A program made the translations under genes and the position numbers. 64,000 nucleotides of DNA from Flavobacterium sp. HJ-32-4 (lineage in GTDB: Bacteria; Bacteroidota; Bacteroidia; Flavobacteriales; Flavobacteriaceae), in the NCBI RefSeq assembly GCF_022532105.1, contig NZ_CP092832.1:1517001-1581000 (forward strand), read 5' to 3'. The notes below the pieces were generated by a model, which saw only the letters and a list, made by a program, of their open reading frames with translations, searched no databases and had not been told where the DNA came from. Below are positions 37,301-46,619 of the stretch, piece by piece; position 1 is the first letter of the stretch, and each line of letters opens with the position of its first letter.

Positions 37301-37449
37301 AGCCAATCCGGCTCTCCGCTCTAGCTTTCTCCGCCAGCGCCCTCTTTGCAACGCCGCCTTCCGGCTCCTCGCGTCGCCGTCGCCGGCGGCAAAGAAGAGG
37401 CGCCGGCGTCAAAAGGCTGCCGCTTCGATCCGGGCTAAAACGCGAGTTC
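37301..37449. repeat. GC-rich repeat-like segment between rpsJ and rplC
   Basis: This stretch is far richer in GC than its surroundings and contains nested GCCGGC/GGCGCC palindromes. On the minus strand it runs from TTAGCCCGGATCGAAGCGGC to AGCGGAGAGCCGG. That layout resembles, from memory, a dispersed intergenic repeat in Flavobacterium genomes that I could not check. Short frames across it have no protein-like composition. Confidence 0.5.
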
Positions 37450-37569
37450 ACAACGGTGGCTGATGCGCGCCAGGTCGTGCAATTCCGCGTATTTTCTAGT
37501 CTTGTATCCCCTGTCATTGCCGGTTTTTGTCTTTTTGAAAGAAAATGGAGAAAACCTGCTGATTTAGTT

Positions 37570-37599
37570 TTGTTTACTGATTATAAGTCTCTATATTTG
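37570..37599 (+). promoter_or_regulatory. Promoter of the rplC-to-rplQ operon
   Basis: TTG (37570-37572), 19 nt, TATATTTG (37592-37599), in AT-rich DNA 62 nt before the rplC ATG. It restarts transcription after the rpsJ terminator. Confidence 0.8.
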
Positions 37600-37661
37600 C
37601 ACGCTCTAAAAAGTGGCTACCCGCTACTTTTAAAATAATGTTTAATAATTAATTAGTTTTT

Positions 37662-38279
37662 ATGTCTGGGTTAATTGGTAGAAAAATCGGCATGACCAGC
37701 ATCTTCGACGAGAACGGAAAGAACATTCCGTGCACCGTCATCGAGGCAGGTCCATGCGTGGTTACCCAAGTCAGAACCAATGAGGTCGACGGGTATGAAG
37801 CGTTGCAACTTGGTTTCGATGACAAGACTGACAAACATTCCAGCAAAGCGGCCGTAGGTCACTTCAAAAAAGCGGGAACTGTTGCCAAGAAAAAAGTCGT
37901 CGAATTCCAGGATTTTGCAACTGAACAGAAATTAGGAGATGTCATCGATGTTTCCATTTTCGAAGAAGGTGAATTTGTGGACGTACAAGGTGTGTCCAAA
38001 GGAAAAGGCTTCCAGGGTGTTGTAAAGCGTCACGGCTTCGGCGGTGTCGGACAAACAACACACGGTCAGCACAACCGTCTCCGTGCTCCGGGTTCGGTAG
38101 GTGCGTCGTCCTATCCATCCCGCGTATTCAAAGGAATGCGTATGGCGGGCCGTATGGGTGGCGTCAATGTGAAAGTTCAAAACCTGAAAGTGTTGAAAGT
38201 GGTGGCCGACAAGAACCTTCTTGTGGTTAAAGGGTGTGTTCCCGGACACAAAAACGCTTACGTAATCATTCAGAAGTAA
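37662..38279 (+). CDS. rplC: Ribosomal protein L3
   Basis: This 205-aa early-assembly 50S protein reaches toward the peptidyl-transferase centre. The start ([30 protein letters not shown]) and central loop ([18 protein letters not shown]) are typical. It opens the long ribosomal operon and overlaps rplD by one base (TAATG). Confidence 0.98.
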   Translation: MSGLIGRKIGMTSIFDENGKNIPCTVIEAGPCVVTQVRTNEVDGYEALQLGFDDKTDKHSSKAAVGHFKKAGTVAKKKVVEFQDFATEQKLGDVIDVSIFEEGEFVDVQGVSKGKGFQGVVKRHGFGGVGQTTHGQHNRLRAPGSVGASSYPSRVFKGMRMAGRMGGVNVKVQNLKVLKVVADKNLLVVKGCVPGHKNAYVIIQK

Positions 38280-38908
38280 TGGAAGCAAAAGTAGTAGATA
38301 TCAACGGAAAAGAGACCGGACGCACCATTCAACTGGATGCTTCTGTGTTCGGCATCGAGCCGAATAACCATGCGGTTTACCTCGACGTGAAGCAATACCT
38401 TGCCAACCAACGTCAGGGAACCCACAAAGCGAAAGAGCGTGCTGAAGTCACGGGCTCTACGCGCAAGATCAAAAAACAAAAAGGTACCGGTACTGCCCGT
38501 GCAGGTTCGGTTAAGAGCCCGGTATTCAAAGGCGGTGGTACTATCTTCGGTCCACGTCCGCGTAGTTACTCGTTCAAGCTCAATAAAAACCTGAAGCGTT
38601 TGGCACGTAAGTCGGCGTTCTCTATCAAAGCGAAAGAGTCGAACCTGATCGTTCTTGAAGACTTCACCTTTGAGACGCCAAGCACGAAGAACTTCACTAA
38701 CGTATTGAAAGCGTTAGGATTGGAGAACAAAAAGTCGCTGTTCGTACTGGGTGGCGAAAACAAAAACGTATATTTGTCGTCCCGTAACCTTGAGCGTTCA
38801 AGCGTTGTAACCAATTCAGAGCTAAGTACTTATGCTATCCTGAACGCGAACAACATCGTCCTGACTGAAGGTTCACTGGAAGGAATTGTTGAAAACCTTA
38901 GCAAATAA
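38279..38908 (+). CDS. rplD: Ribosomal protein L4
   Basis: This 209-aa protein lines the nascent-peptide exit tunnel. The tunnel loop region KKQKGTGTARAGSVKSPVFKGGG and GPRPRSYSFKLNKNLKRLARKSAFS are clear. In enterobacteria L4 represses the S10 operon. ATG at 38279 is used because it overlaps the rplC stop and starts [12 protein letters not shown], as in homologues; longer frames run back into rplC. Confidence 0.97.
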   Translation: MEAKVVDINGKETGRTIQLDASVFGIEPNNHAVYLDVKQYLANQRQGTHKAKERAEVTGSTRKIKKQKGTGTARAGSVKSPVFKGGGTIFGPRPRSYSFKLNKNLKRLARKSAFSIKAKESNLIVLEDFTFETPSTKNFTNVLKALGLENKKSLFVLGGENKNVYLSSRNLERSSVVTNSELSTYAILNANNIVLTEGSLEGIVENLSK

Positions 38909-38916
38909 GAAGTCAG

Positions 38917-39207
38917 ATGAGCACTATCATTAAACCCATCGTAACGGAGAAAGTGACCAAAGAGGGGGAGGCTTCCAACCGCTTCGGTTTCGTAGTTGAC
39001 CGCAAGGCCAACAAAATCCAGATCAAGAAGGCTGTTGAGGCTGCATATGGCGTAACTGTCGTAGCCGTCAACACCATGAACGTCCGTCCTGACCGTTCTG
39101 TGAAGTACACCAAAAGTGGACTGATCAGCGCCAAAACGAATGCTTACAAAAAAGCAATCGTCCAGGTGAAGGAAGGGGAAACGATCGACTTTTATAACAA
39201 TATCTAA
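38917..39207 (+). CDS. rplW: Ribosomal protein L23
   Basis: This 96-aa protein sits at the tunnel exit, the docking point of trigger factor and SRP. IIKPIVTEKVTKEGE and RFGFVVDRKANKIQIKKAVEAAYGV are typical. Co-directional, 8 nt after rplD. Confidence 0.97.
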   Translation: MSTIIKPIVTEKVTKEGEASNRFGFVVDRKANKIQIKKAVEAAYGVTVVAVNTMNVRPDRSVKYTKSGLISAKTNAYKKAIVQVKEGETIDFYNNI

Positions 39208-39222
39208 TAAAAAGGCAGCGAA

Positions 39223-40047
39223 ATGTCAGTTAGAAAATTAAAACCTATTACCCCGGGTCAGCGATTTAGAGTCGTGAATAGCTTTGACACTATCACGACT
39301 GATAAGCCGGAACGCTCTTTGTTAGCGCCGATAAAAAACTCAGGAGGTAGAAATAGTCAAGGAAAGATGACCATGCGTTACACAGGCGGTGGTCACAAGA
39401 AAAGGTATCGGATGATCGATTTCCAACGTGCAAAAGCAGGCGTTCCTGCCACGGTGAAATCAATCGAGTATGATCCGAACCGTACTGCGTTCATCGCGCT
39501 TCTGTATTATGCAGATGGAGCTAAAACGTATGTTATTGCGCAAAACGGGTTGAAAGTTGGCCAGACTGTCGTGTCAGGCGAAACAGCAGCCCCAGAGATT
39601 GGAAACACCCTTCCATTGAGCAAAATTCCGCTCGGAACCGTGATTTCCTGTATCGAACTTCGTCCTGGACAGGGTGCGGTCATTGCCCGCTCTGCCGGTA
39701 CATTCGCCCAGTTGATGGCCCGTGACGGTAAGTATGCGACCATCAAGATGCCTTCGGGTGAGACACGCCTGATCCTGCTGACCTGTTCGGCTACGATCGG
39801 TGCCGTTTCGAACTCGGATCACCAGTTGGTAGTTTCCGGTAAAGCCGGTCGCTCACGCTGGTTGGGCCGTCGTCCTCGTACCCGTGCCGTAGCGATGAAC
39901 CCTGTCGATCACCCGATGGGTGGTGGTGAAGGACGTTCTTCGGGCGGTCACCCACGTTCACGTAAAGGTCTTCCGGCTAAAGGATACCGTACACGTGCGA
40001 AGGCGAATCCGAGCAATAAGTACATTGTAGAACGCAGAAAGAAATAA
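39223..40047 (+). CDS. rplB: Ribosomal protein L2
   Basis: This 274-aa protein helps join subunits and shapes the peptidyl-transferase centre. The conserved loop with the key histidine ([20 protein letters not shown]) and the basic end are intact; length matches the family. Confidence 0.98.
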   Translation: MSVRKLKPITPGQRFRVVNSFDTITTDKPERSLLAPIKNSGGRNSQGKMTMRYTGGGHKKRYRMIDFQRAKAGVPATVKSIEYDPNRTAFIALLYYADGAKTYVIAQNGLKVGQTVVSGETAAPEIGNTLPLSKIPLGTVISCIELRPGQGAVIARSAGTFAQLMARDGKYATIKMPSGETRLILLTCSATIGAVSNSDHQLVVSGKAGRSRWLGRRPRTRAVAMNPVDHPMGGGEGRSSGGHPRSRKGLPAKGYRTRAKANPSNKYIVERRKK

Positions 40048-40053
40048 TAAGAA

Positions 40054-40323
40054 ATGGCACGTTCATTAAAGAAAGGACCTTACGTTCACTATAAACTGGA
40101 GAAGAAGGTTCAGGAAAATACAAACAAGGCGGTCATCAAGACCTGGTCACGGGCTTCCATGATCACGCCTGATTTCGTAGGCCACACCATCGCTGTCCAC
40201 AACGGACGCCAGTTCGTACCGGTATATGTTACCGAGAACATGGTAGGGCATAAGTTAGGAGAATTTTCGCCGACACGGTCTTTCCGTGGTCACGCGGGTG
40301 CAAAAAATAAAGGAAAAAAATAA
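40054..40323 (+). CDS. rpsS: Ribosomal protein S19
   Basis: This 89-aa protein of the 30S head near the A site starts [17 protein letters not shown] and contains [41 protein letters not shown] (typical). It lies 6 nt after rplB. Confidence 0.97.
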   Translation: MARSLKKGPYVHYKLEKKVQENTNKAVIKTWSRASMITPDFVGHTIAVHNGRQFVPVYVTENMVGHKLGEFSPTRSFRGHAGAKNKGKK

Positions 40324-40329
40324 GAAGCC

Positions 40330-40743
40330 ATGGGAGTTCGTAAAAGAGAAAGAGCCGAAGCCATCAAAGAGGCTAACAAGCAGGTGGCGTTCGCAAAACT
40401 GAATAACTGCCCTACTTCGCCTAGAAAAATGCGCCTGGTAGCGGACTTGGTGAGAGGTCAAAAAGTAGAAAGAGCTTTGGCAATCCTAAAGTTCTCATCG
40501 AAAGATGCTTCTCGTAAATTGGAAAAACTGATGCTGTCGGTTATTGCCAACTGGCAAGCTAAAAACCCGGATGCATCCATCGAAGAGGCTGGCCTTTTCG
40601 TAAAGGAAATCCGCGTAGACGGAGGTATGATGCTCAAAAGGCTCCGTCCGGCGCCACAGGGCCGTGCCCACAGAATCAGGAAGCGTTCCAACCACGTAAC
40701 CGTGGTCCTTGGACAATCAGATAACACACAAAGCAATTCGTAA
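40330..40743 (+). CDS. rplV: Ribosomal protein L22
   Basis: At 137 aa this is a little longer than the 110-aa norm because of N- and C-terminal extensions. The core ([29 protein letters not shown]) and the tunnel beta-hairpin with [16 protein letters not shown] are present; this hairpin borders the macrolide site. Confidence 0.97.
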   Translation: MGVRKRERAEAIKEANKQVAFAKLNNCPTSPRKMRLVADLVRGQKVERALAILKFSSKDASRKLEKLMLSVIANWQAKNPDASIEEAGLFVKEIRVDGGMMLKRLRPAPQGRAHRIRKRSNHVTVVLGQSDNTQSNS

Positions 40744-40748
40744 GCAGC

Positions 40749-41510
40749 ATGGGACAAAAGACTAATCCAATTGGAAATCGCCTTGGTATTATCAGGGGAT
40801 GGGATTCAAACTGGTATGGCGGAAATGACTACGGTGACAAAATCGCCGAAGACTACAAAATCCGTAAGTACATCCACGCTCGCTTGTCGAAAGCCAGTGT
40901 TTCAAAGGTAATCATCGAGAGAACCCTTAAGCTTGTAACCGTTACTATCACCACTGCACGTCCTGGTATCATCATCGGGAAAGGCGGCCAGGAGGTAGAC
41001 AAGCTGAAAGAGGAACTTAAGAAGATCACCGACAAAGAGGTTCAAATCAACATCTTTGAAATCAAGAGGCCTGAACTCGATGCTTTTCTGGTTGCGTCTA
41101 GCATCGCGCGTCAGCTCGAAAGCCGTATTTCTTACCGTCGTGCCATCAAAATGGCGATCGCTGCGTCAATCCGCATGAACGCCGAAGGTATTAAGGTAAT
41201 GATCTCCGGACGTCTGAACGGTGCTGAAATGGCACGTTCGGAAAGCTTCAAAGAAGGACGTATTCCTCTGTCAACTTTCCGTGCTGACATCGATTATGCT
41301 TTGGCAGAAGCACACACGACGTATGGTCGTCTGGGCATCAAAGTATGGATCATGAAAGGTGAAGTGTATGGAAAAAGAGACCTTTCTCCTCTGGTAGGAA
41401 TGGACAAGAAAGCTGCAGGCGGCAAGAGCGATTCACCACGCGGAGAGCGCGGCGATCGTCGTGACCGCGGAGAACGCAGCGGCAAACCGGCTCCACGTAA
41501 GAGAAAGTAA
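40749..41510 (+). CDS. rpsC: Ribosomal protein S3
   Basis: This 253-aa protein lies at the mRNA entry channel. The KH domain has the RNA-binding loop [13 protein letters not shown] and the C-terminal domain contains [13 protein letters not shown]. The last ~35 residues are a basic Arg/Gly/Asp-rich tail ([17 protein letters not shown]), longer than in E. coli and probably disordered RNA-binding sequence. Confidence 0.97.
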   Translation: MGQKTNPIGNRLGIIRGWDSNWYGGNDYGDKIAEDYKIRKYIHARLSKASVSKVIIERTLKLVTVTITTARPGIIIGKGGQEVDKLKEELKKITDKEVQINIFEIKRPELDAFLVASSIARQLESRISYRRAIKMAIAASIRMNAEGIKVMISGRLNGAEMARSESFKEGRIPLSTFRADIDYALAEAHTTYGRLGIKVWIMKGEVYGKRDLSPLVGMDKKAAGGKSDSPRGERGDRRDRGERSGKPAPRKRK

Positions 41511-41528
41511 TTTAAAACGTAAAGAAAA

Positions 41529-41948
41529 ATGTTACAGCCTAAAAGAACAAAATACCGCAAGGTACAGAAGGGTAGGATGAAGGGCAATTCCATGCGTGGG
41601 CACGAGCTCTCGAACGGAATGTTCGGCATCAAGTCCCTGGATTCTTCTTTCCTGACTTCCCGCCAAATCGAGGCAGCGCGTATCGCCGCTACCCGTTACA
41701 TGAAAAGGGAAGGGCAGTTGTGGATCAAGATCTTCCCGGATAAGCCGATCACCAAGAAACCACTTGAGGTACGTATGGGTAAAGGTAAGGGTGCTGTCGA
41801 ATATTGGGCAGCAGTCGTAAAGCCGGGTCGTATCATGTTTGAGGTAGGTGGTGTGCCGATTTCTGTGGCAAAAGAGGCGCTTCGTCTCGCTGCCCAGAAG
41901 CTTCCGGTGAAAACCAAGTTTGTAATCGCCCGCGATTTCGAGGCATAA
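41529..41948 (+). CDS. rplP: Ribosomal protein L16
   Basis: This 139-aa protein organises the A-site tRNA region of 50[24 protein letters not shown] and [33 protein letters not shown] are diagnostic. Confidence 0.97.
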   Translation: MLQPKRTKYRKVQKGRMKGNSMRGHELSNGMFGIKSLDSSFLTSRQIEAARIAATRYMKREGQLWIKIFPDKPITKKPLEVRMGKGKGAVEYWAAVVKPGRIMFEVGGVPISVAKEALRLAAQKLPVKTKFVIARDFEA

Positions 41949-41960
41949 TTCTAAAGCATC

Positions 41961-42152
41961 ATGAAACAATCAGAAGTTAAGAATCTGTCTGTTGCTGATC
42001 TCCAGCAAAAACTCGCCGAGGCGAAGAAGACGTACAACGACCTAAAGATGGCGCATGCGCTGTCCCCGATCCAAAACCCACTGCAGATCCGTTCGGTCCG
42101 CAGGACGGTTGCCCGTCTGGCAACTGAGATTGCCAAAAGAGAGTTACAATAA
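41961..42152 (+). CDS. rpmC: Ribosomal protein L29
   Basis: This 63-aa two-helix protein sits beside the tunnel exit. VKNLSVADLQQKLAEAKKTYNDLKMAHALSPIQNPLQIRSVRRTVARL fits the family, including the final RR-T-ARL helix. Confidence 0.95.
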   Translation: MKQSEVKNLSVADLQQKLAEAKKTYNDLKMAHALSPIQNPLQIRSVRRTVARLATEIAKRELQ

Positions 42153-42168
42153 TTTGTAGTCCGAAAAG

Positions 42169-42426
42169 ATGGAAACAAGAAACTTAAGAAAAGAAAGAAT
42201 CGGGGTCGTTACTTCCAACAAGATGGATAAGTCTATCGTGGTAGCAGAAGTATCGAAAGTAAAGCACCCGCTATACGGTAAGTTCGTATTGAAGACCAAA
42301 AAGTACGTCGCACACGACGAGAAAAACGACTGCAACATCGGTGACACCGTAAGGATCCACGAGACGCGTCCGTTGAGCAAGACGAAGTGCTGGCGTTTAG
42401 TTGAAATCATTGAAAGAGCGAAATAA
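42169..42426 (+). CDS. rpsQ: Ribosomal protein S17
   Basis: This 85-aa OB-fold 16S-rRNA-binding protein reads [19 protein letters not shown] and [19 protein letters not shown], then [20 protein letters not shown], the family signature. Confidence 0.96.
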   Translation: METRNLRKERIGVVTSNKMDKSIVVAEVSKVKHPLYGKFVLKTKKYVAHDEKNDCNIGDTVRIHETRPLSKTKCWRLVEIIERAK

Positions 42427-42428
42427 CC

Positions 42429-42797
42429 ATGGTACAACAGGAATCAAGATTAAAAGTAGCAGACAACACCGGTGCTAAGGAAGTCCTTACCATCCGTGTT
42501 CTGGGAGGCACCAAAAGAAGGTATGCTTCCGTAGGCGACAAGATCGTAGTGGCCATTAAGGACGCGACTCCGAACGGAAACGTGAAGAAAGGCGCCGTAT
42601 CCACAGCTGTTGTAGTGCGTACGAAAAAAGAAGTACGCCGCGCCGATGGTTCATACATCCGCTTCGATGACAACGCATGTGTACTCCTGAACGCTCAGGG
42701 CGAGATGCGCGGAACCCGTGTTTTCGGACCGGTTGCCCGTGAACTCCGTGAGAAGCAGTTCATGAAAATTGTTTCACTGGCACCTGAAGTGCTTTAA
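42429..42797 (+). CDS. rplN: Ribosomal protein L14
   Basis: This 122-aa protein forms an intersubunit bridge and is the docking site of the silencing factor Rsf[27 protein letters not shown] and the end [16 protein letters not shown] are diagnostic. It starts 2 nt after rpsQ, so translation is probably coupled. Confidence 0.98.
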   Translation: MVQQESRLKVADNTGAKEVLTIRVLGGTKRRYASVGDKIVVAIKDATPNGNVKKGAVSTAVVVRTKKEVRRADGSYIRFDDNACVLLNAQGEMRGTRVFGPVARELREKQFMKIVSLAPEVL

Positions 42798-42809
42798 TCC
42801 CTTACAGAG

Positions 42810-43124
42810 ATGACAAAGCTTAAAATCAAATCAGGAGATATCGTAAAGGTAATCGCCGGTGACCACAAGGGAACCGAAGGTAAAGTTACCCGCGTGTACC
42901 GTGAGAAAAACAAGGCCATCGTGGAAGGCGTTAACATGGTGTCGAAACACACCAAGCCAAGCGCTAAAAACCCACAGGGTGGTATCGTGAAGAAAGAAGC
43001 GCCTATCCACATTTCAAACCTGGCGCTAATCGATCCTAAAACCAAGACACCAACCCGCGTTGGTTTCAAAGTGGAAGGTGACAAGAAGGTACGAGTATCA
43101 AAGAAATCTAATCAGGTATTATAG
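42810..43124 (+). CDS. rplX: Ribosomal protein L24
   Basis: This 104-aa assembly-initiator of 50S carries the KOW motif ([24 protein letters not shown]) and the [25 protein letters not shown] segment. Confidence 0.97.
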   Translation: MTKLKIKSGDIVKVIAGDHKGTEGKVTRVYREKNKAIVEGVNMVSKHTKPSAKNPQGGIVKKEAPIHISNLALIDPKTKTPTRVGFKVEGDKKVRVSKKSNQVL

Positions 43125-43126
43125 TC

Positions 43127-43678
43127 ATGGCTTACGTTCCAAGATTGAAACAAGAGTATAAAGACCGTGTGGTCGCTGCTCTTAAAGAAGAATTCGGTTA
43201 CAAAAACGTGATGCAGGTTCCAAAACTGGAGAAAATCGTTTTGAGCCGTGGCGTCGGAGCAGCCGTTTCCGATAAGAAACTGATCGATTACGCAGTAGAA
43301 GAGCTGACGAAAATCACAGGCCAGAAGGCCGTATCGACCATCTCTAAGAAAGACGTCGCTACGTTCAAACTCCGTAAAGGAATGCCTATCGGTGCGAAAG
43401 TGACCCTTCGTGGCGAGCGTATGTACGAATTCCTGGATCGTTTGGTAACCGCAGCGTTGCCACGCGTACGTGACTTCGGCGGTATCAAAGCTACAGGCTT
43501 TGACGGTCGTGGAAACTACAACCTCGGTGTTACCGAGCAGATCATCTTCCCTGAAATCGACATCGATAAAGTGAACAAGATCTCGGGTATGGACATCACG
43601 TTCGTAACGACTGCCAAAACAGACAAGGAAGCACAATCGCTTCTCGCAGAACTAGGTTTACCTTTTAAAAAGAATTAA
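43127..43678 (+). CDS. rplE: Ribosomal protein L5
   Basis: This 183-aa protein binds 5S rRNA in the central protuberance. [37 protein letters not shown] and [20 protein letters not shown] are diagnostic. It starts 2 nt after rplX. Confidence 0.98.
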   Translation: MAYVPRLKQEYKDRVVAALKEEFGYKNVMQVPKLEKIVLSRGVGAAVSDKKLIDYAVEELTKITGQKAVSTISKKDVATFKLRKGMPIGAKVTLRGERMYEFLDRLVTAALPRVRDFGGIKATGFDGRGNYNLGVTEQIIFPEIDIDKVNKISGMDITFVTTAKTDKEAQSLLAELGLPFKKN

Positions 43679-43681
43679 GAC

Positions 43682-43951
43682 ATGGCCAAAGAATCAATGA
43701 AGGCCCGCGAGGTCAAAAGAGCGAAGACGGTAGCTAAGTATGCAGAGAAGCGTAAGGCGCTGCTCGAAGCAGGCGACTACGAAGCCCTGCAGAAACTGCC
43801 ACGTAACGCTTCACCTGTCCGTATGCACAACCGTTGCAAACTGACCGGAAGGCCAAGAGGGTATATGCGTCAGTTCGGTATTTCGCGTGTTACATTCCGT
43901 GAAATGGCGAACCAAGGACTCATCCCTGGCGTGAAAAAAGCCAGCTGGTAA
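43682..43951 (+). CDS. rpsN: Ribosomal protein S14 (zinc-free form)
   Basis: This 89-aa protein is the longer S14 type without the four zinc cysteines (only one Cys, in [25 protein letters not shown]). It sits in the 30S head. A 153-bp gap with a promoter and a strong hairpin follows, which breaks the tight gene spacing of the operon. Confidence 0.97.
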   Translation: MAKESMKAREVKRAKTVAKYAEKRKALLEAGDYEALQKLPRNASPVRMHNRCKLTGRPRGYMRQFGISRVTFREMANQGLIPGVKKASW

Positions 43952-43960
43952 AATCCAGTT

Positions 43961-43990
43961 TTGATATTTCGACAGATAGTTGTAAGTTTG
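43961..43990 (+). promoter_or_regulatory. Consensus promoter inside the spc operon, upstream of rpsH
   Basis: TTG (43961-43963), 19 nt, TAAGTTTG (43983-43990), in the rpsN-rpsH gap. It would give rpsH to rplQ a second start with a leader of about 110 nt. The box overlaps the left arm of the 18-bp hairpin. Confidence 0.65.
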
Positions 43991-44028
43991 CCGGATTTTT
44001 GACGGAAACGTACGACTATCTGTTGAAA
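43967..44028 (+). other. 18-bp hairpin between rpsN and rpsH (candidate regulatory element)
   Basis: Bases 43967-43984 pair with 44011-44028 along 18 positions; the only two non-Watson-Crick pairs would be G-U in RNA. The 26-nt loop contains CCGG-N6-GACGG. A run of seven T (44031-44037) follows, so part of the upstream transcript may stop here. A protein-binding leader or attenuator is inferred, not shown. Confidence 0.6.
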
Positions 44029-44104
44029 ATTTTTTTGAAGTTTAATGGCTTCAGGTTCAGCCGGATGGTCCGGTTTTGAATACCAAAGCCGCAATTGTAA
44101 TTTT

Positions 44105-44503
44105 ATGTACACAGATCCAATCGCGGATTTCCTGACTCGAATCAGGAACGCTGTGGCTGCCAACCACAAAGTGGTAGAGATCCCTGCTTCGAACATGAAG
44201 AAGGAAATTACCAAGATCTTGTTCGACCAAGGCTACATCCTTAGCTACAAATTCGAGCAAGACACCGTTCAAGGCACCATCAAGATTGCCCTTAAGTATG
44301 ACAAGGAGACGAAAGAGCCTGTCATCAAGGACATCCAGAGAATTTCAAAACCAGGTCTTCGTAAGTATGCAGGCGCTACTAAGTTGCCACGTATCCTTAA
44401 CGGTCTTGGCATCGCCATCGTTTCTACCTCAAAAGGTCTTATGACCAATAAGCAGGCGAAACAACTCAATGTAGGCGGTGAAGTAATTTGTTACGTATAC
44501 TAA
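44105..44503 (+). CDS. rpsH: Ribosomal protein S8
   Basis: This 132-aa 16S-rRNA-binding protein starts [16 protein letters not shown] and ends [31 protein letters not shown], both typical. ATG at 44105 is used; a frame from 44045 has a leader unlike any S8. In enterobacteria S8 represses the spc operon by binding its own mRNA, so the hairpin upstream is of interest. Confidence 0.97.
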   Translation: MYTDPIADFLTRIRNAVAANHKVVEIPASNMKKEITKILFDQGYILSYKFEQDTVQGTIKIALKYDKETKEPVIKDIQRISKPGLRKYAGATKLPRILNGLGIAIVSTSKGLMTNKQAKQLNVGGEVICYVY

Positions 44504-44514
44504 AACCACACACA

Positions 44515-45057
44515 ATGTCAAGAATAGGTAAAAATCCAGTCGCGATTCCAGCCGGTGTAACAGTAGACGTTGCTAATGGTGTGGTAACAGTAAAAGGTAA
44601 ACTTGGTCAACTGACACAGCCGTTCGCGGACGTAGAAGTGAAGATCGAGGACAATCAGGTGATCGTAACACGTTCGGCTGATGATAAAGAACAAAGATCG
44701 AAACACGGTCTTTACAGGGCGCTGATCAATAACATGATCGTGGGTGTCTCTGAAGGGTTCACAAAAGAACTCGAACTGGTCGGTGTCGGTTACCGTGCAT
44801 CGAATACAGGTAACAAGCTTGATTTGGCGCTCGGTTTCTCACACAATATCGTACTCGAAATCGCTCCTGAAGTGAAATTGGAGACGGTATCTGAGAAAGG
44901 TAAGAATCCAATCGTAAAACTGACTTCCCACGACAAACAGCTTCTCGGAGCCGTTGCGGCGAAAATCCGTGGCTTCCGTAAGCCGGAGCCGTACAAAGGA
45001 AAAGGTGTCAAGTTCGTTGGTGAGGTATTGAGAAGAAAAGCAGGTAAATCAGCTTAA
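44515..45057 (+). CDS. rplF: Ribosomal protein L6
   Basis: This 180-aa protein near the factor-binding site starts [17 protein letters not shown] and ends [21 protein letters not shown], both diagnostic. ATG at 44515 is chosen over one at 44488 that would overlap rpsH. Confidence 0.98.
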   Translation: MSRIGKNPVAIPAGVTVDVANGVVTVKGKLGQLTQPFADVEVKIEDNQVIVTRSADDKEQRSKHGLYRALINNMIVGVSEGFTKELELVGVGYRASNTGNKLDLALGFSHNIVLEIAPEVKLETVSEKGKNPIVKLTSHDKQLLGAVAAKIRGFRKPEPYKGKGVKFVGEVLRRKAGKSA

Positions 45058-45068
45058 TAAGTAAGAGT

Positions 45069-45422
45069 ATGGCACTGACAAAAACTGAAAGAAAACAGAG
45101 AATCCAATTCCGTATCCGGAAGATCGTGAGCGGTACTGCCGCAAAACCGCGTCTTGCCGTTTTCAGGAGTAATAAAGAGATCTATGCTCAGCTGATCGAT
45201 GACCTTAATGGTACGACCCTTCTCGCCGTTTCATCACGCGACAAAGGCTTCGACACCAAAGGAACCAAAATCGAGATTGCAAACGCTGTCGGCAAAGCCG
45301 TAGCGGAGAAAGCGTTGAAAGCCGGAATCGAGGCCGTTACCTTTGACAGGGGCGGTAACCTCTACCACGGACGTGTTAAATCATTGGCGGAAGGCGCACG
45401 CGAAGCCGGCCTTAAATTCTAA
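45069..45422 (+). CDS. rplR: Ribosomal protein L18
   Basis: This 117-aa 5S-rRNA-binding protein shows [35 protein letters not shown] and the end [28 protein letters not shown]. Confidence 0.97.
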   Translation: MALTKTERKQRIQFRIRKIVSGTAAKPRLAVFRSNKEIYAQLIDDLNGTTLLAVSSRDKGFDTKGTKIEIANAVGKAVAEKALKAGIEAVTFDRGGNLYHGRVKSLAEGAREAGLKF

Positions 45423-45428
45423 GCTCAA

Positions 45429-45947
45429 ATGAAGAATAAAAGTATCGAATTAGTAAAACCGAGCGGACTCGAACTGAAAGACCGCCTTGTAGCTGTCAAC
45501 CGCGTTACCAAAGTAACGAAAGGTGGACGTGCTTTCGGTTTCTCGGCCATCGTAGTCGTTGGTGACGAAAACGGTGTGGTAGGCCACGGTCTCGGAAAGT
45601 CGAAAGACGTATCCGAAGCCATTGCGAAAGCAGTGGAAGATGCCAAGAAAAACCTGGTCAAGATTCCGTTGAGCGGACAGTCTGTTCCACACGAACAGAA
45701 AGGCAAGTTCGGCGGTGCCCGTGTTTTCCTGATGCCTGCTTCACACGGTACCGGTGTTATCGCCGGTGGTGCGGTTCGTGCCGTACTCGAGTCAGTAGGT
45801 ATCCACGACGTATTGTCAAAATCACAGGGATCTTCTAACCCACACAACGTGGTAAAAGCGACGTTCGACGCGCTGTTGCAAATGCGTAGCGCTGCTACCG
45901 TTGCCAAGCACCGTGGCGTTTCCCTGGAAAAAGTGTTTAAAGGTTAA
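45429..45947 (+). CDS. rpsE: Ribosomal protein S5
   Basis: This 172-aa protein works in decoding fidelity and mRNA unwinding at the entry channel. The double-stranded RNA-binding fold ([42 protein letters not shown]) and the C-terminal domain are complete. Confidence 0.98.
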   Translation: MKNKSIELVKPSGLELKDRLVAVNRVTKVTKGGRAFGFSAIVVVGDENGVVGHGLGKSKDVSEAIAKAVEDAKKNLVKIPLSGQSVPHEQKGKFGGARVFLMPASHGTGVIAGGAVRAVLESVGIHDVLSKSQGSSNPHNVVKATFDALLQMRSAATVAKHRGVSLEKVFKG

Positions 45948-45958
45948 TAGCAGAAAAA

Positions 45959-46141
45959 ATGGCAAAGCTTAAAGTAAAACAAGTAAGGAGTCAGATCAAC
46001 TGCCCGCTTACGCAGAAGCGAGGCCTTGAAGCCCTCGGTTTGCGCCGTGTGGGTCAGGTCGTAGAGCATGAGTCAAATCCTGCTATCCTTGGGATGATCA
46101 AAAAAGTAAAACACCTGGTTTCCGTAGAGGAGTCCAAATAA
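45959..46141 (+). CDS. rpmD: Ribosomal protein L30
   Basis: This 60-aa protein (KLKVKQVRSQINCPLTQKRGLEALGLRRVGQVVEHESNPAILGMIKKVKHLV) matches the family in full. Confidence 0.96.
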   Translation: MAKLKVKQVRSQINCPLTQKRGLEALGLRRVGQVVEHESNPAILGMIKKVKHLVSVEESK

Positions 46142-46153
46142 TACGGTATAGAG

Positions 46154-46606
46154 ATGAATTTGAGTAATTTACAACCTGCTGCAGGTTCTACGCACAATCA
46201 GAACAAACGAGTAGGCCGTGGTGAAGGCTCCGGAAAAGGTGGTACTGCTGCACGCGGACACAAAGGAGCGAAGTCACGTTCGGGCTACTCTAAGAAGATT
46301 GGCTTCGAGGGTGGTCAGATGCCCCTTCAGCGCCGTGTGCCTAAATTCGGTTTCAAAAACATCAACCGTGTGGAATACCAAGGTGTGAACCTTGATACCC
46401 TCCAGAAACTGGTTGACAATGGTGTGGTGACCGATACCGTGGATTTCAACACGTTGATCGAGAACCGCCTGGCTACCAAGAATGAGGTCGTAAAGATCCT
46501 TGGCCGTGGTGAGCTGAAAGCGAAACTGAAAGTATCCGCACACAAATTCACAGCAACTGCAAAGGCGGCTATCGAGGCTGCAGGTGGAGAAGCTGTAGAA
46601 CTATAA
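46154..46606 (+). CDS. rplO: Ribosomal protein L15
   Basis: This 150-aa late-assembly protein has the Gly-rich N-terminus (NKRVGRGEGSGKGGTAARGHKGAKSRSG), GGQMPLQRRVPKFGF and the C-terminal globular part. It precedes secY by 13 nt. Confidence 0.97.
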   Translation: MNLSNLQPAAGSTHNQNKRVGRGEGSGKGGTAARGHKGAKSRSGYSKKIGFEGGQMPLQRRVPKFGFKNINRVEYQGVNLDTLQKLVDNGVVTDTVDFNTLIENRLATKNEVVKILGRGELKAKLKVSAHKFTATAKAAIEAAGGEAVEL

Positions 46607-46619
46607 CCCTTCTGTTAAG

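Noticed and set aside
37216..37638. 140-codon + strand frame across the rpsJ-rplC gap
   Set aside because: It runs through the inverted repeat and the GC-rich segment, is dominated by Arg/Ser/Ala from high GC, and overlaps the rplC promoter.
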